A stretch of 64,000 nucleotides of DNA. Source: Castor canadensis (Eukaryota > Chordata > Mammalia > Rodentia > Castoridae). This document shows positions 1 to 8,560 of this stretch, piece by piece. The position numbers and the translations under genes were made by a program. The DNA lies in assembly GCF_047511655.1 (NCBI RefSeq), contig NC_133398.1, forward strand, positions 48,117,638-48,181,637, written 5' to 3'. The notes beneath the pieces are model-generated. The model was not told the origin of the DNA. It saw nothing but the letters and a program-made list of their open reading frames with translations, and ran no database searches. Numbering within the stretch: position 1 is the first letter of the stretch; every line of letters begins with the position of its first letter.

Positions 1-902
1 TCGGGCACCCCATATCTGGGTATGATTTCCTCTAGCAAAGCCTTTGCCACTACCTGACTCGTCTCCTTCTTTGTAGGAAAAGCCTCCACCCAGCCTGAAA
101 AGGTATCTATGAATACCAGCAAATATTTGTACCCAAACTTTCCCGGTTTTACCTCAGTAAAATCCACTTCCCAACTTCTTCCCGGAGCCCTCCCCCGTTC
201 CCGAGTACCTGTATGGTGCCCCTCCCTTCGTCCTGGTTTCATGATTGTGCAGCTGGCACAATCTTCCACAATTTGGCGGACTGCTATGGTCTGGTTCGGA
301 AATCGGAGCTGCGCAGATGTCAACAAGTCTAGTAATTTTCTCCGCCCCAAATGGGTGGACTTATGTAAGTTAGTCAACAGGAATCGTCCGAGCTTTTCAG
401 GCAGAATTAACTTGCCTTCCAAGTCGCTTTTCCATCCGTCTTCCCCTTCTCTAAAGGGGGAGTGGGCTCTCATCCAAGTGAAATCCTCTGTGGAGTATTC
501 TGGTCGGGGGGGTAGCGGAGGGAGCTCTGGGACCGGCACGTCTCTCGCCGCAACCGTGGAAGGTTGCCCTGTCTCCATGGGAGGACTCACCATTGCTACT
601 CTCTTTGCTTCTTGATCTGCTCTGTTGTTACCGACAGCTTCCGGCGTCTTGGCAGACTGGTGGCCTGGGACATACATCACTGCCACTGCCTTCGGTTTTT
701 CCACTGCCATTAATAGACGCTGGACTTCGGCTAGGTTCTTTAGATGTTTTCCTTCTGCTGTGCGGAATCCTCTTTCGCGATAGATGGCCCCGTGGACATG
801 GATGGTACCGAAAGCATAGCGGCTATCGGTGTAGATATTGACTCGCTTTCCTTTTGCCCTCTCCAGGGCCTCTGTGTAACTTCGGAGAGGAATTCTTTGC
901 AG
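1..902 (-). pseudogene. pol: pol part 3: C-terminal RNase H and integrase (runs off left edge)
   Basis: A stop-free minus-strand frame of 300 codons runs from 902 to the window edge. It begins in RNase H at the conserved IYTDSRYAF segment (about 842-816) and continues through PGHQ (about 667-656) and NRADQEA. Integrase follows, with an HHCC zinc domain (H-K-S-T-H at about 366-352, then C-A-S-C at about 258-247) and the first catalytic aspartate in WEVDFTEV (about 172-149). The second aspartate and the glutamate of the DDE triad lie beyond the left edge. Relative to the reverse-transcriptase frame this segment is shifted, so the two cannot be translated together. Taken alone, the visible integrase part looks undamaged. 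Confidence 0.9.
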
Positions 903-2035
903 TTATGGACAGGTGTCTGCAGTTCCGGGTTAGGCAACAAGGTGGCAGGGTTCAGGATTACGGGATCTGTGAATGTGATCCGAGGGGAATCCAACAAGAG
1001 CCCCTGGTAGTGGGTGAGCCTGGCATTCGTCATCCATTTCCCAGGGGGTTGTTTAAGGATTCCCTCCACCGGGTGAGGGGCCGTTACCCAGAGGGCCTGT
1101 CCAAAGGTTAGTTTATCGGCTTCTCTCACCAGCACGGCAATGGCCGCTATGATGCGGAGGCAGGGGGGCCATCCTGCCGCTACTGCGTCTAATTTCTTGG
1201 AAAAGTATGCCACTGGTCTCTTCCAGGGACCTAGCTGTTGGGTCAAGACTCCTTTGGCTACCCCCTTTTTCTCATCTACAAACAGAGTGAATGGTCTTGT
1301 AGGATCTGGCAAGGCTAAGGCAGGGGCCTGCAAAAGAGCGTCTTTTAGCTGAACAAAAGCCTGTTGTTCTCTCTCTCCCCAACTCCAGTCCGGAGTTTCT
1401 TTGGTGGCCTCATATAGGGGTCTGGCTATTTCCGCAAATCCTGGAATCCAGAGTCTACAGAACCCCGCGGAGCCCAGGAATTCTCTCACTCCCCTAGTGG
1501 AGGTCGGGGATGGGATAGCTAGAATAGTCTGTTTCATGGCATCAGTCAGCCATCTTGCTCCATCTGCAATCCGATAACCCAAATATGTCACTGACCTTTT
1601 ACAGATGTGAGTTTTCTTGGCACCTGCCCGATACCCCAGCTCACCTAATTCCGTTAGCAGGTGTTCAGTAGCCTTGATGCACTCCTCTCGGGTTTCTGCC
1701 GCTAATAGTAAGTCATCAACATACTGTAATAGAGTGACTTGTGGGTGACTCCGACGAAAAGATTCCAGGTCCTGGCTCAGGGCCTCGTTACACAGGGTGG
1801 GAGAGTTTTTAAATCCTTGTGGCAGTCTGGTCCAAGTGAGCTGTCCGGGTTGCCCCCCATCTTCTTGCCATTCGAAAGCAAATAGCGGCTGACTAATTTC
1901 TGACAATGGAATGCTAAAGAAAGCATCTTTCAAATCAAGGGTTGTATACCATACTCGGGAGGGGGGTAGGTGGCTGAGCAAGGTATAGGGATTCGGAACG
2001 GTGGGATGAATGTCCTCCGTCCGCTCGTTTACCTT
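870..2035 (-). pseudogene. pol: pol part 2: reverse transcriptase palm to connection, frame broken in RNase H
   Basis: Continues in the same frame after the TGA at 2036-2038. Visible: the first catalytic segment LDLKDAF, the [11 protein letters not shown] primer-grip-side motif, the YVDD catalytic box encoded at 1723-1712, then thumb and connection domains (for example [16 protein letters not shown]). Near 905-870 homology jumps from the end of the connection to the second half of RNase H, and the frame changes. The original frame runs on with unrelated residues to a stop at 740-742. Compared with the family, the N-terminal part of RNase H carrying the first catalytic Asp and the Glu is missing. 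Confidence 0.88.
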
Positions 2036-2743
2036 TCATAGGTCTTGCACAGGCCTATAGTCCCCGCTTCCCGGCTTTCGGACGGGGAGCAGAGGAGTAT
2101 TCCAGGCAGACTGACAAGGCCGCAGTACTCCTTCCTTTATTAGCCTGTGGATATGAGGGGCTATGCCTCTTCGGGCCTCCTCAGGCATAGGATACTGTTT
2201 CACCCGAATGGGGAGAGCAGAAGCCTTCAATTGTATAACTACGGGCGGGAGGTGTTTGGCGAGGCCGGTTCCCGCAGTCTCCGCCCAGGCCGTGGGAAAT
2301 CTTTTTACCCAATGAGTCATGTCCCCTCCTGGTTCCTGTTGACTCTCAAACAGACGAAGCTCGTCAGCCAATGATAGGGACAAGACATGAATCGGGCTCC
2401 CTTCTCGATCAGTCACAATTATTCCATCTGGTTCAAAATGGATATGGGCCCCTATTTTGGTGAGTAGGTCCCGTCCGAGCAGGGGAGCGGGGCTCTCAGG
2501 GACGACCAAGAAGGAGTGTGTGACCTGGTGTTTTCCTAAGTTCACCTTTCTTTTGGTAGTCCATGTACATAACTGCGTACCGGTGGCCCCCTGAACAACA
2601 CTTGTTCGTGCCTTGTTCAAAGGTCCATGTGCCTTGTTTAAAACCGAATATTGGGCGCCGGTATCCACCATGAACCCCATCGGCTTCCCCTCCACATGCA
2701 TTGTTACCCAGGACTCGGGGAGGGGGTCCGAGCCCCGTCTCCT
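2036..2743 (-). pseudogene. pol: pol part 1: protease and N-terminal reverse transcriptase, ending at an in-frame TGA
   Basis: In frame with gag after its TGA. An aspartic protease comes first: the active-site motif VDTGA is 13-16 codons after the internal ATG at 2701, and LLGRDLL lies about 60 residues further on. The finger region of reverse transcriptase follows, ending in YRPVQDL. A TGA codon at 2036-2038 then interrupts the frame, just before the first catalytic aspartate segment. The same frame reopens at once and continues into the next piece, so this is a single nonsense break rather than a frameshift. The protease itself looks complete. As it stands this copy would give a truncated Gag-Pol lacking polymerase activity. 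Confidence 0.9.
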
Positions 2744-2746
2744 TCA
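2711..2746 (-). promoter_or_regulatory. Gag terminator with GC-rich 3' context (possible readthrough site)
   Basis: Gag stops at TGA (2746-2744), and the reading frame then continues without a break into protease. In gammaretroviruses Gag-Pol is made by stop-codon readthrough driven by a downstream pseudoknot; the textbook example uses TAG. Here the stop is TGA, followed within 30 bases by a very GC-rich segment containing a short inverted repeat (CTCGG...CCGAG on the minus strand). Readthrough is an inference from this arrangement; the RNA fold was not computed. Confidence 0.45.
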
Positions 2747-4444
2747 GTCCTCTTCTCCGGCTAGGAAGACTCTGGCCTGCTCTACTGCTCGTTCCCTTTC
2801 CCTGTTTTCCCCCGGTCTCCTTCCAAACCCTCTTCTTCCCTTTAACTTAGGACATTCTCTCTTCCAATGCCCCATTTCCTTACAGTAAAAACAGTGTTCC
2901 TTATCCGGGGTCCTGGTGTGGCCCCCTCCCCTGGGTTGGTCCCGGACACCCGCTAGGAAAATACGAGCCATTTCTCTCTGTTGCTTTCGGTTTTCCTTAG
3001 CCTGGAACTCCCGGTCCTCCTTTCTCAATTTCTCCTGGGCTTCCCTGTCTTCCTTTCTCTGTCTTTCCTCCCTTTCTTCTGGAGTTTCCCTAGCGGTAAA
3101 GACCTTTTCTGCTACCTGTAGCATTTCCCTTATAGTCATCTCCCCTAAGTTTTCCTGTTTATTGAGTTTTCTCCTAATGTCTGGGGCTGCCTGATTAATG
3201 AATGAGAGTACCACAGCAGACCAGTGGAGGTCCGCCTCAGGGTCAATCGGGGTGTACTGACGGTATGCCTCATAGAGGCACTCTAAGAAACCGGCTGGGC
3301 TTTCGTTTTCCCCTTGAATGACTGCTTTTACTTTTGCAAAATTGGTGGGCCTTCTAGCGGCCGCTCGGAGACTGGCCATAAGAGTCTGGCGGTAGATCCG
3401 AAGACGCTCCCTACCTTCTGCGGTCCCGAAATCCCAATCAGGGCGGCGTAGGGGAAAAGCCTCGTCTATGGCCGGTTGGAGAGTTGTGGGTCTCCCATTA
3501 TCCCCCAAGACGTTCTTCCTCGCTTCGTTGAGGATGCGCTCTCGTTCCTCCATCGTAAAAAGAGTATTGAGCAGCTGATGACAGTCATCCCAAGTGGGGC
3601 GGTGTGTATGCATGATGGACTCCAAGAGATCTATGAGACACTTGGGGTCTTCAGAAAAGGGCGGGTTCTGCGTCCTCCAGTTATATAGATCACTGGAGGA
3701 GAAGGGCCAGTACTGAAACTGTTGCCCCCCTCCTGGTCCCCCTTGGCCTACCATCCGGACTGGAAGTGTAGGGACAGTTTCCTCCCCATGTGTTGATGAG
3801 GAAGGCCCGTCTTCCCCCTCCCTTTCCCGGATCCCTCGGGGGCGAAGTCTTCGACCCATTCCTCCTCCTGCTGCCAGTCCTGCTGAGGAGGATGAGGAAA
3901 TTTCCTCCTCCGGGGCACTGGCTTGGCCAGGGGGAGTCACGTATGGAGGCGGCCGATCTTCTTCTGCCCCTGTGAGGGATGGGTAAAGGGGGGAACTCTC
4001 TGGTAAAATCGGAGATGGTGAAGGAGATGCCCTAATTTGAGGACCGGTCAAGGTGGGAAGAGGAAGTTTTTCCTCCTCCTTTATGACCAAGGCGGGCGTG
4101 ACTGGGGTTTTAGCCCCGGGGGCCGAACTGGAGGGGTGGGTCAGAAAAACTGTTAACCAAGGGGGAGGGTTCCTCACCAGATCCTCCCAAACCAAAATGT
4201 AAGGAACTTGGTCTGGATGGCCTCGATTGTCTGGCTGAAAAATGACTGCTTTAACCTTAGTGATCAGGTCTAGGGAGAGGGAACCTTGAATGGGCCACCC
4301 GACTCCAAAGGTGGGCCACTCTGCAGAACAAAAGGTGTCGAACTTACCTTTCTTGATGACCAGACCTGCATTTAAGGCCCTTTCTTTAACTTCTGAAAAG
4401 TGAGAAAGGATCAGAGACTTTGGGGTTGTTTGTCCCTGTCCCAT
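2744..4444 (-). CDS. gag: Gag polyprotein (matrix, p12-like, capsid, nucleocapsid), intact
   Basis: This 566-residue open frame begins MGQGQ, a myristoylation-type N-terminus. Visible in order: matrix-like domain (about 1-105), Pro/Ser-rich linker with a PPPY late-domain motif at 165-168, capsid from about 225, the major homology region at about 377-395 (QGENES... followed by a Tyr/Arg-rich helix), a long charged helix rich in Arg, Glu and Lys at 450-490, and a single nucleocapsid knuckle C518-x2-C521-x4-H526-x4-C531 followed by a basic tail. Its role is virion assembly and RNA packaging at the plasma membrane. It ends at TGA (2744-2746) and the next codons are open in the same frame into protease. 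No stop or frameshift interrupts it, which is unusual for an old ERV. Whether it is expressed is unknown. Confidence 0.93.
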   Translation of the reverse strand: MGQGQTTPKSLILSHFSEVKERALNAGLVIKKGKFDTFCSAEWPTFGVGWPIQGSLSLDLITKVKAVIFQPDNRGHPDQVPYILVWEDLVRNPPPWLTVFLTHPSSSAPGAKTPVTPALVIKEEEKLPLPTLTGPQIRASPSPSPILPESSPLYPSLTGAEEDRPPPYVTPPGQASAPEEEISSSSSAGLAAGGGMGRRLRPRGIREREGEDGPSSSTHGEETVPTLPVRMVGQGGPGGGQQFQYWPFSSSDLYNWRTQNPPFSEDPKCLIDLLESIMHTHRPTWDDCHQLLNTLFTMEERERILNEARKNVLGDNGRPTTLQPAIDEAFPLRRPDWDFGTAEGRERLRIYRQTLMASLRAAARRPTNFAKVKAVIQGENESPAGFLECLYEAYRQYTPIDPEADLHWSAVVLSFINQAAPDIRRKLNKQENLGEMTIREMLQVAEKVFTARETPEEREERQRKEDREAQEKLRKEDREFQAKENRKQQREMARIFLAGVRDQPRGGGHTRTPDKEHCFYCKEMGHWKRECPKLKGRRGFGRRPGENRERERAVEQARVFLAGEED

Positions 4445-4672
4445 TGTGGAAGGAGACTCAAACACCAAGAGAGATAGAACAAAAAGGGTAAAGGCAACAA
4501 TAATTCCACACACACACAACACTCTCCAGCACTCGCTCGGACCGGTCCTTCTCTCACACTGGTGCGCACCCCATTCAACCTCCTCACCGTCCAACTGGGA
4601 TATCAGGCCGAAAGGCGTCCACTTGACGGGTGGTCGGTCGACTAGCTCAATTAGTTCTTCACCTGGCGCCAG
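4445..4672 (-). CDS. Glyco-Gag-like N-terminal extension, non-AUG start
   Basis: The frame upstream of the gag ATG stays open back to a TAG at 4814-4816. Within it an in-frame CTG at 4672-4670 has a favourable context (A at -3, G at +4) and would add 76 residues; a TTG at 4696 is an alternative. The extension carries a hydrophobic stretch of about 20 residues (CGIIVAFTLFVLSLLVF core) shortly before the gag start, with a charged, Cys-containing segment ahead of it. Known of the family: murine leukaemia viruses make glycosylated Gag from an upstream CUG, with a signal-anchor segment at this place. Inference: this leader encodes the same kind of type II membrane form. No upstream AUG in frame was seen. 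Confidence 0.6.
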
Positions 4673-4907
4673 GGTTCCTAAAATGCTCGAGCCCAAATGA
4701 GAGGAAAGCCTCTCCCAATAGGACCCTGTGGTCCTCCTTGCAAGATTCCCAGAATGAATCTCCCTGGGGATTGGCCGAATCCCCGCCGCGGCCCAAATGG
4801 AACACTCAAGTTCCTACAAATGAGGGTCTGAGATCCCCTCCCAACGCCTAGGACTTGGGATTGCCCCTGCTTTCTCGCAGGCAAGTTCTGTCTCTCGAGA
4901 AAATGGA

Positions 4908-4925
4908 ATCTCGGTGGGACCTCCA
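4908..4925 (-). other. Primer-binding site, tRNA-Gln type
   Basis: The minus strand reads TGGAGGTCCCACCGAGAT immediately after the LTR, with two spacer bases. By recall this is an 18/18 complement of the 3' end of mammalian tRNA-Gln (TTG isoacceptor), including CCA; the other Gln isoacceptor would mismatch at one base. tRNA-Pro is commoner in gammaretroviruses, so this is a lineage marker. Confidence 0.85.
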
Positions 4926-4997
4926 AATGTTAGGACCCGGAATCCTATTCCCCCGAGAGACAGAGAGCCAGGCGTGAATGCAATCAACAAAGCAGAG

Positions 4998-5003
4998 TTT
5001 ATT
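4998..5003 (-). promoter_or_regulatory. LTR polyadenylation signal AATAAA
   Basis: Minus-strand AATAAA lies downstream of the LTR TATA box and about 70 bases before the LTR 3' end. A CA dinucleotide about 20 bases further on would be a plausible cleavage site marking the R/U5 border. The 5' copy is normally ignored and the 3' copy used. Confidence 0.75.
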
Positions 5004-5087
5004 GGACTGGCTAGCCAGGGTCGAGCTCCCACACGGACACGCAGGACCGGTTAGGAAAGCAAGACCCTGAGCCTCTTAGGGGGAAAT

Positions 5088-5095
5088 CTTATATA
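5088..5095 (-). promoter_or_regulatory. TATA box of the proviral LTR
   Basis: The minus strand reads TATATAAG, about 90 bases upstream of the AATAAA signal, as expected for a retroviral U3/R arrangement. Transcription would begin about 25-30 bases downstream, near 5060, and proceed toward lower coordinates into gag. Confidence 0.75.
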
Positions 5096-5147
5096 GACTG
5101 CAGTGGCGTGCATATTTTTGTTATCAACATTAGACAAGCAGGCAGAG

Positions 5148-5235
5148 CACATCCTGCACGTACTTCACATCTTGCACGTACCGCACATCTTGCTCGTACT
5201 TCACATCTTGCTCGTACCTCACATCTTGCATTCCT
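5148..5235 (-). repeat. 18-bp tandem repeat in LTR U3
   Basis: Four complete 18-bp units (5148, 5166, 5184, 5202) and a partial fifth follow the plus-strand pattern CACATCTTGCWCGTACYT. The tract lies 50-140 bases upstream of the LTR TATA box, where gammaretroviral LTRs carry repeated enhancers. The units differ at only a few positions. Confidence 0.85.
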
Positions 5236-5354
5236 CACATTCTATATCTTATCTACACGGGGTGTTTGGTACTGGTTTCTCCAACAAGGGGGTTGGGGCC
5301 CGCTGAAACCTCATATTCCTTTCACTCCTAACTACACCTGTGGCACCTGTAACA

Positions 5355-5625
5355 CTGTAAATTTCACTGTACTTAAGCCATCTGATTAAACACAGGAGAA
5401 AAGTAAAATAGATAAAATATTAAAAATAGATAAAAAGGGTCTTGACTCCGAGAGTCTGATACACCTCAAACTAGTAACTGTTACCCATGAGAGTTCCTCA
5501 TACCAAGTTTTTCACTCCTTTTATAAGGAGATGAGGAGTAAATTTTCCATCTCTTTCAAAGCTCAAAACTTGTTCTTCTCACTGGCTGAGTCTGTAGCCC
5601 AGACACTAAATATCACTATATGCTA
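5355..5625. other. Unassigned 270-bp spacer between two LTRs
   Basis: AT-rich sequence between the gammaretroviral LTR and the neighbouring solo LTR. I see no terminal repeats, ORF or SINE. It may be pre-insertion genomic DNA. Confidence 0.5.
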
Positions 5626-6081
5626 TGTTTGTGGGGGGACCAACATGGGAGACCATTGGGCTTGAGAAAAAGATGACAAATGGTCTCCTGAGTAAATCAT
5701 CCAGTACTATGGTCCTGCCACCAGGGCAAAAGATGGTCCTGGGGCTATTGCACCCCTGTATATATGCTCAACCACATCCCAGGCTACAGGCTGTTGTTAA
5801 AATTATAACTAAAGAATTCAAAGGTGAAAAGGGTCACATAGCACTAAGGGTAGAAGGGCACTAAACAACTAGGCTGAAGTAACCTATAGAATTGCATATA
5901 ACCATATATGGGTTAAACCTTGTTTTTTTATTGCCTCTGTAAGACCCCTTTGTTCTTGGGGCTCAGCTTTTGGACATGAGTCGACTGAGTCTGTGCTGAC
6001 ACAATAAAATGTTGCTTCCTGCTAAACTGCCTCAGAGTCCCGTATCTCATCCCGTATCTCAGCTAGCAACCTCCCACAACA
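5626..6081 (+). repeat. Solo LTR, unrelated to the neighbouring provirus
   Basis: The segment starts TGTTTGTGGGGGG and ends CCTCCCACAACA, giving imperfect terminal inverted repeats with TG...CA ends. It is 456 bp long and carries an AATAAA signal at 6003-6008, about 75 bases before the 3' end. No internal retroviral sequence adjoins it, so it is best read as a solo LTR. Family not recognised; an ERVL- or ERV1-type rodent LTR is likely. A clean target duplication was not found. Confidence 0.65.
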
Positions 6082-7233
6082 TTAATGCAAATAAGATATA
6101 TTTGTAGAGGTAAATATTTGCTCTACACCACTGACAGGCACCACTTCCCTGAGTCTCCACAAATCTGAAATAAAACCTCAGGTATGTGGCTGCAAGAAGA
6201 GGTGAGTACACTAAAAAAAAGGTGCCAGTATAAGAACAGAGAGTAGCTAGAGACACCAACTTCTAATTAAACCTCTAAAAGCACAAGTCAGTTGCGGGTG
6301 CAAGGACACAGACCCACACCTGCTCCATCTTGTGTCCTTCCCAACCCAAGGGTTTGTTTGTTTGTTTATTTTCTGTCCAGACCTGAACTGCTTCCCACAG
6401 AGCCCCTCACAAGAACTCCCCTGTGGAGAAAACAATCATATGGAAGACTAAATGCATACCAGCAAGCCTTTCCTGAACCACCAGACAGAAGCTGACTGGC
6501 ATCTGCACACCACCCAAACCAGAAAGACCAGCACAGAAACCAACTCAGGTATGCAAACTAGTTTCAGTCCTGAGGGCCAGCACACAGGCCAGCACAGCAC
6601 TAGGGAGAAAATCCACCATACTAAGGAGAAAACCTTTAGCTAAGCATGCTGATTAAGGCACAGCCTTAAACCCACACAGGGCTTTGGTGAGACAGAGACT
6701 AACTAAGCTTCAGTGTCGACACAGCAAGCTGTGATGACTTAGATTCCTAACAGACTCTGATTTGTGTGAGTGCAGGGTTATAGCCATACATTCCACATGA
6801 CTTTAGGGCCTGAGCCATAAACTTAGGAGCAGAGGAAGTGTAAACATAGGAGCTACCACCCCCCACACACACCCACCCCTCCACACACACATCACCCCCC
6901 CCCCACACACACACACACACACAGAATGAGTGGCGCCACCCTCTCAGATCTCTCAGCATCTCAATAGGAAATCTCAGCTCTCTACCTGCAAAGGTCATGC
7001 AGTCTCAAAACAACTCAAACAACAAAGCACTTCCTTAAGAGAATTGCCTGGAGTGTTTCAGCTCAGATGGGTCTGAGCTGCCCATCTTCACTCCCATAGC
7101 ACTGCCTGCACACTAAGCTAGGAATTTCCATGCATTGCAAAAACCTACTTAATGGAAAAGCCAGCCTGGTAGGCTGAAAACCTCCGTAGGAGCAACTTCT
7201 CTTTCCCTGATGTAACTATATAGGGCTCTCCAT
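6082..7233. other. Non-coding stretch, possibly 5' flank or 5' UTR of LINE-1 copy 1
   Basis: No gene or clear repeat family was recognised. A CA/C-rich simple repeat lies at 6856-6923. The lack of other repeats and the position directly before LINE-1 ORF1 remnants make a divergent LINE-1 5' UTR possible, but nothing in the sequence proves it. Confidence 0.35.
6856..6923. repeat. Impure (CA)n / poly-C simple repeat
   Basis: Runs of ACACAC alternate with C-runs, including an unbroken run of ten C followed by an (AC) tract. Confidence 0.9.
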
Positions 7234-7307
7234 ATTTGTAAATATATGTAAATATATTTGTAAATATATGTAAATATATGTAAATATATATAAATATATG
7301 TAAATAT
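7234..7307. repeat. 12-bp AT-rich tandem repeat
   Basis: About six copies of a TGTAAATATATG-type unit lie in tandem with small changes. Confidence 0.85.
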
Positions 7308-7619
7308 CTCCTATATTTACATCCCCTTCTCCCTGTCTTCCTGCTGCCCACCATCGCCCATGCCCATCCCTATATTACTCAATTTTCAATTCTTATACCA
7401 ATCAAGTTAAACAACCAGATTACTCCCCTAGAAACCAGAGTTCTGTTCCCATACAACGTTAGTGGGGAAACAGAAAATGATTCCAATTGTTGAATAGTTG
7501 ATTTTGTTATGACAGTAGGTTCTCCACATATGTGAGGAATTAAAAAAGAAATTTATGTGCACAGCACAGTAAATAAATTGAAATATAAAAAACAAAGGCA
7601 TTGTCACCCCTCCAAAATT

Positions 7620-8560
7620 CCACAACTCAACAACTGAATCCAAAGATAATGAATTGGTTGAATCTGAGAGAGAATTCAAAAGCCTACTGTACAAAATGAT
7701 CAATGACCTCAAAGAGGATTCAAATAAATAGATAAATGATGTTAGGTAATCAATTCAAAACATAGACATAAAGTCAGCAACATAGAAGAGAAATTAAGCA
7801 AGCAAATTCAAATTATGAGAAAAAAAGTAGAAAATGTTAGAAATAAAGACCTCAATAAATCAAACAAAAACCACAGTGGACAGTATTACCAGCAGACAAG
7901 ATCAAGCAAAAGAAAGAATATCAGAGATAAAGGACAAGATCAAGGAGCTAGTCCATGCAGGCAGTCACACACAGAAAAAAGAATACCTATAACTACAACA
8001 TACAAGAACACTGGGACATGGTCAAAAGACCAAACCAAGAATTCACAGGGTGGGAAAAGGAGCTGAAATACAAACTAAAGGCATAGGAAATCTATTCAAT
8101 GACATCATAGCAGAAAACTTCCCAAGTCTATGTAATGACAAAGACACCCATATACAGAAGGCATTTTGAACTCCAAATAGAAATGACCAGAAAAGAATAA
8201 CTATACATCATATCATAACTACAATGCCAAAATTAGAGAACAAAGAAAGGATACTAAAAGAGTCAAAAGAAAAACACGAACTTACATACAATGGTAAACA
8301 CAGAAGAATCACATCGGTCTTCTCAACATAAACTTTAAAATCCAGGAAAGCATGGGGCAATATAATTCAAGCTCTAAGAGAAAATAACTGTCAACCAAGC
8401 ATACAAACTATATGCAGCAAAGCTATCCTTCCATCTCAATGGAGAAAGTAGGACCTTCCTGGATAAAGATAACTTCAAGCAGCTCATGTCCACCAAGCCT
8501 GAATTATAGAGAATACTTAAGAAATACTACACAAAAAAGAGAAGAGAAACAATCACAAAC
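7620..8560 (+). pseudogene. LINE-1 ORF1 remnant
   Basis: Short open pieces (for example 7815-8066) are rich in Lys, Asn and Gln, and the nucleotide pattern is that of the coiled-coil to RNA-binding region of ORF1: 'catagcagaaaacttccca' near 8105 and 'gcagcaaagctatccttcc' near 8415. ORF1 encodes the RNA-binding trimer of the LINE-1 particle. The frame is broken repeatedly. Confidence 0.65.

Larger units (their letters stand above)
1..5354 (-). mobile_element. Gammaretrovirus-like endogenous provirus (5' LTR to integrase)
   Basis: Seen: a 5' LTR, tRNA primer-binding site, leader, gag, protease, reverse transcriptase, partial RNase H and integrase follow one another on the minus strand in the order of a simple retrovirus. 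The element runs off the left edge inside integrase, so the rest of pol, env, the 3' LTR and the left target-site duplication cannot be seen. Known of the family: MGQ-initiated Gag with a PPPY late motif, one CCHC knuckle, and Gag and Pol in one frame separated by a stop codon are hallmarks of gammaretroviruses. The tRNA-Gln primer site recalls the GLN group of rodent class I ERVs (from memory). Decay is light: gag is open throughout, but pol carries one nonsense codon and one deletion with frameshift, so this copy cannot make a complete Pol. Retained CpGs and long open frames suggest a fairly recent insertion. Confidence 0.95.
4928..5354 (-). repeat. 5' LTR of the gammaretrovirus-like provirus
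   Basis: On the minus strand this segment starts TGTTA and ends TAACA, a 5-bp perfect terminal inverted repeat with the canonical TG...CA ends. It stops two bases before the primer-binding site. It holds a TATA box at 5095-5088, an AATAAA signal at 5003-4998 and an 18-bp tandem repeat in U3. Length is 427 bp, within the usual gammaretroviral range. The inner boundary (4928) is firm because of the primer site. The outer boundary (5354) rests on the inverted repeat alone, since the partner LTR is outside the window. Confidence 0.8.

Noticed and set aside
740..869. C-terminal end of the reverse-transcriptase frame as a real protein tail
   Set aside because: It is the out-of-frame translation of RNase H sequence after the deletion; the true homology lies in the other frame.
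109..1352. Plus-strand open frames across the provirus
   Set aside because: They are antisense shadows of the minus-strand pol reading frames.
5148..5235. CRISPR-like short regular repeats
   Set aside because: The 18-bp units abut with no spacers and lie in a retroviral U3 of a mammalian genome.
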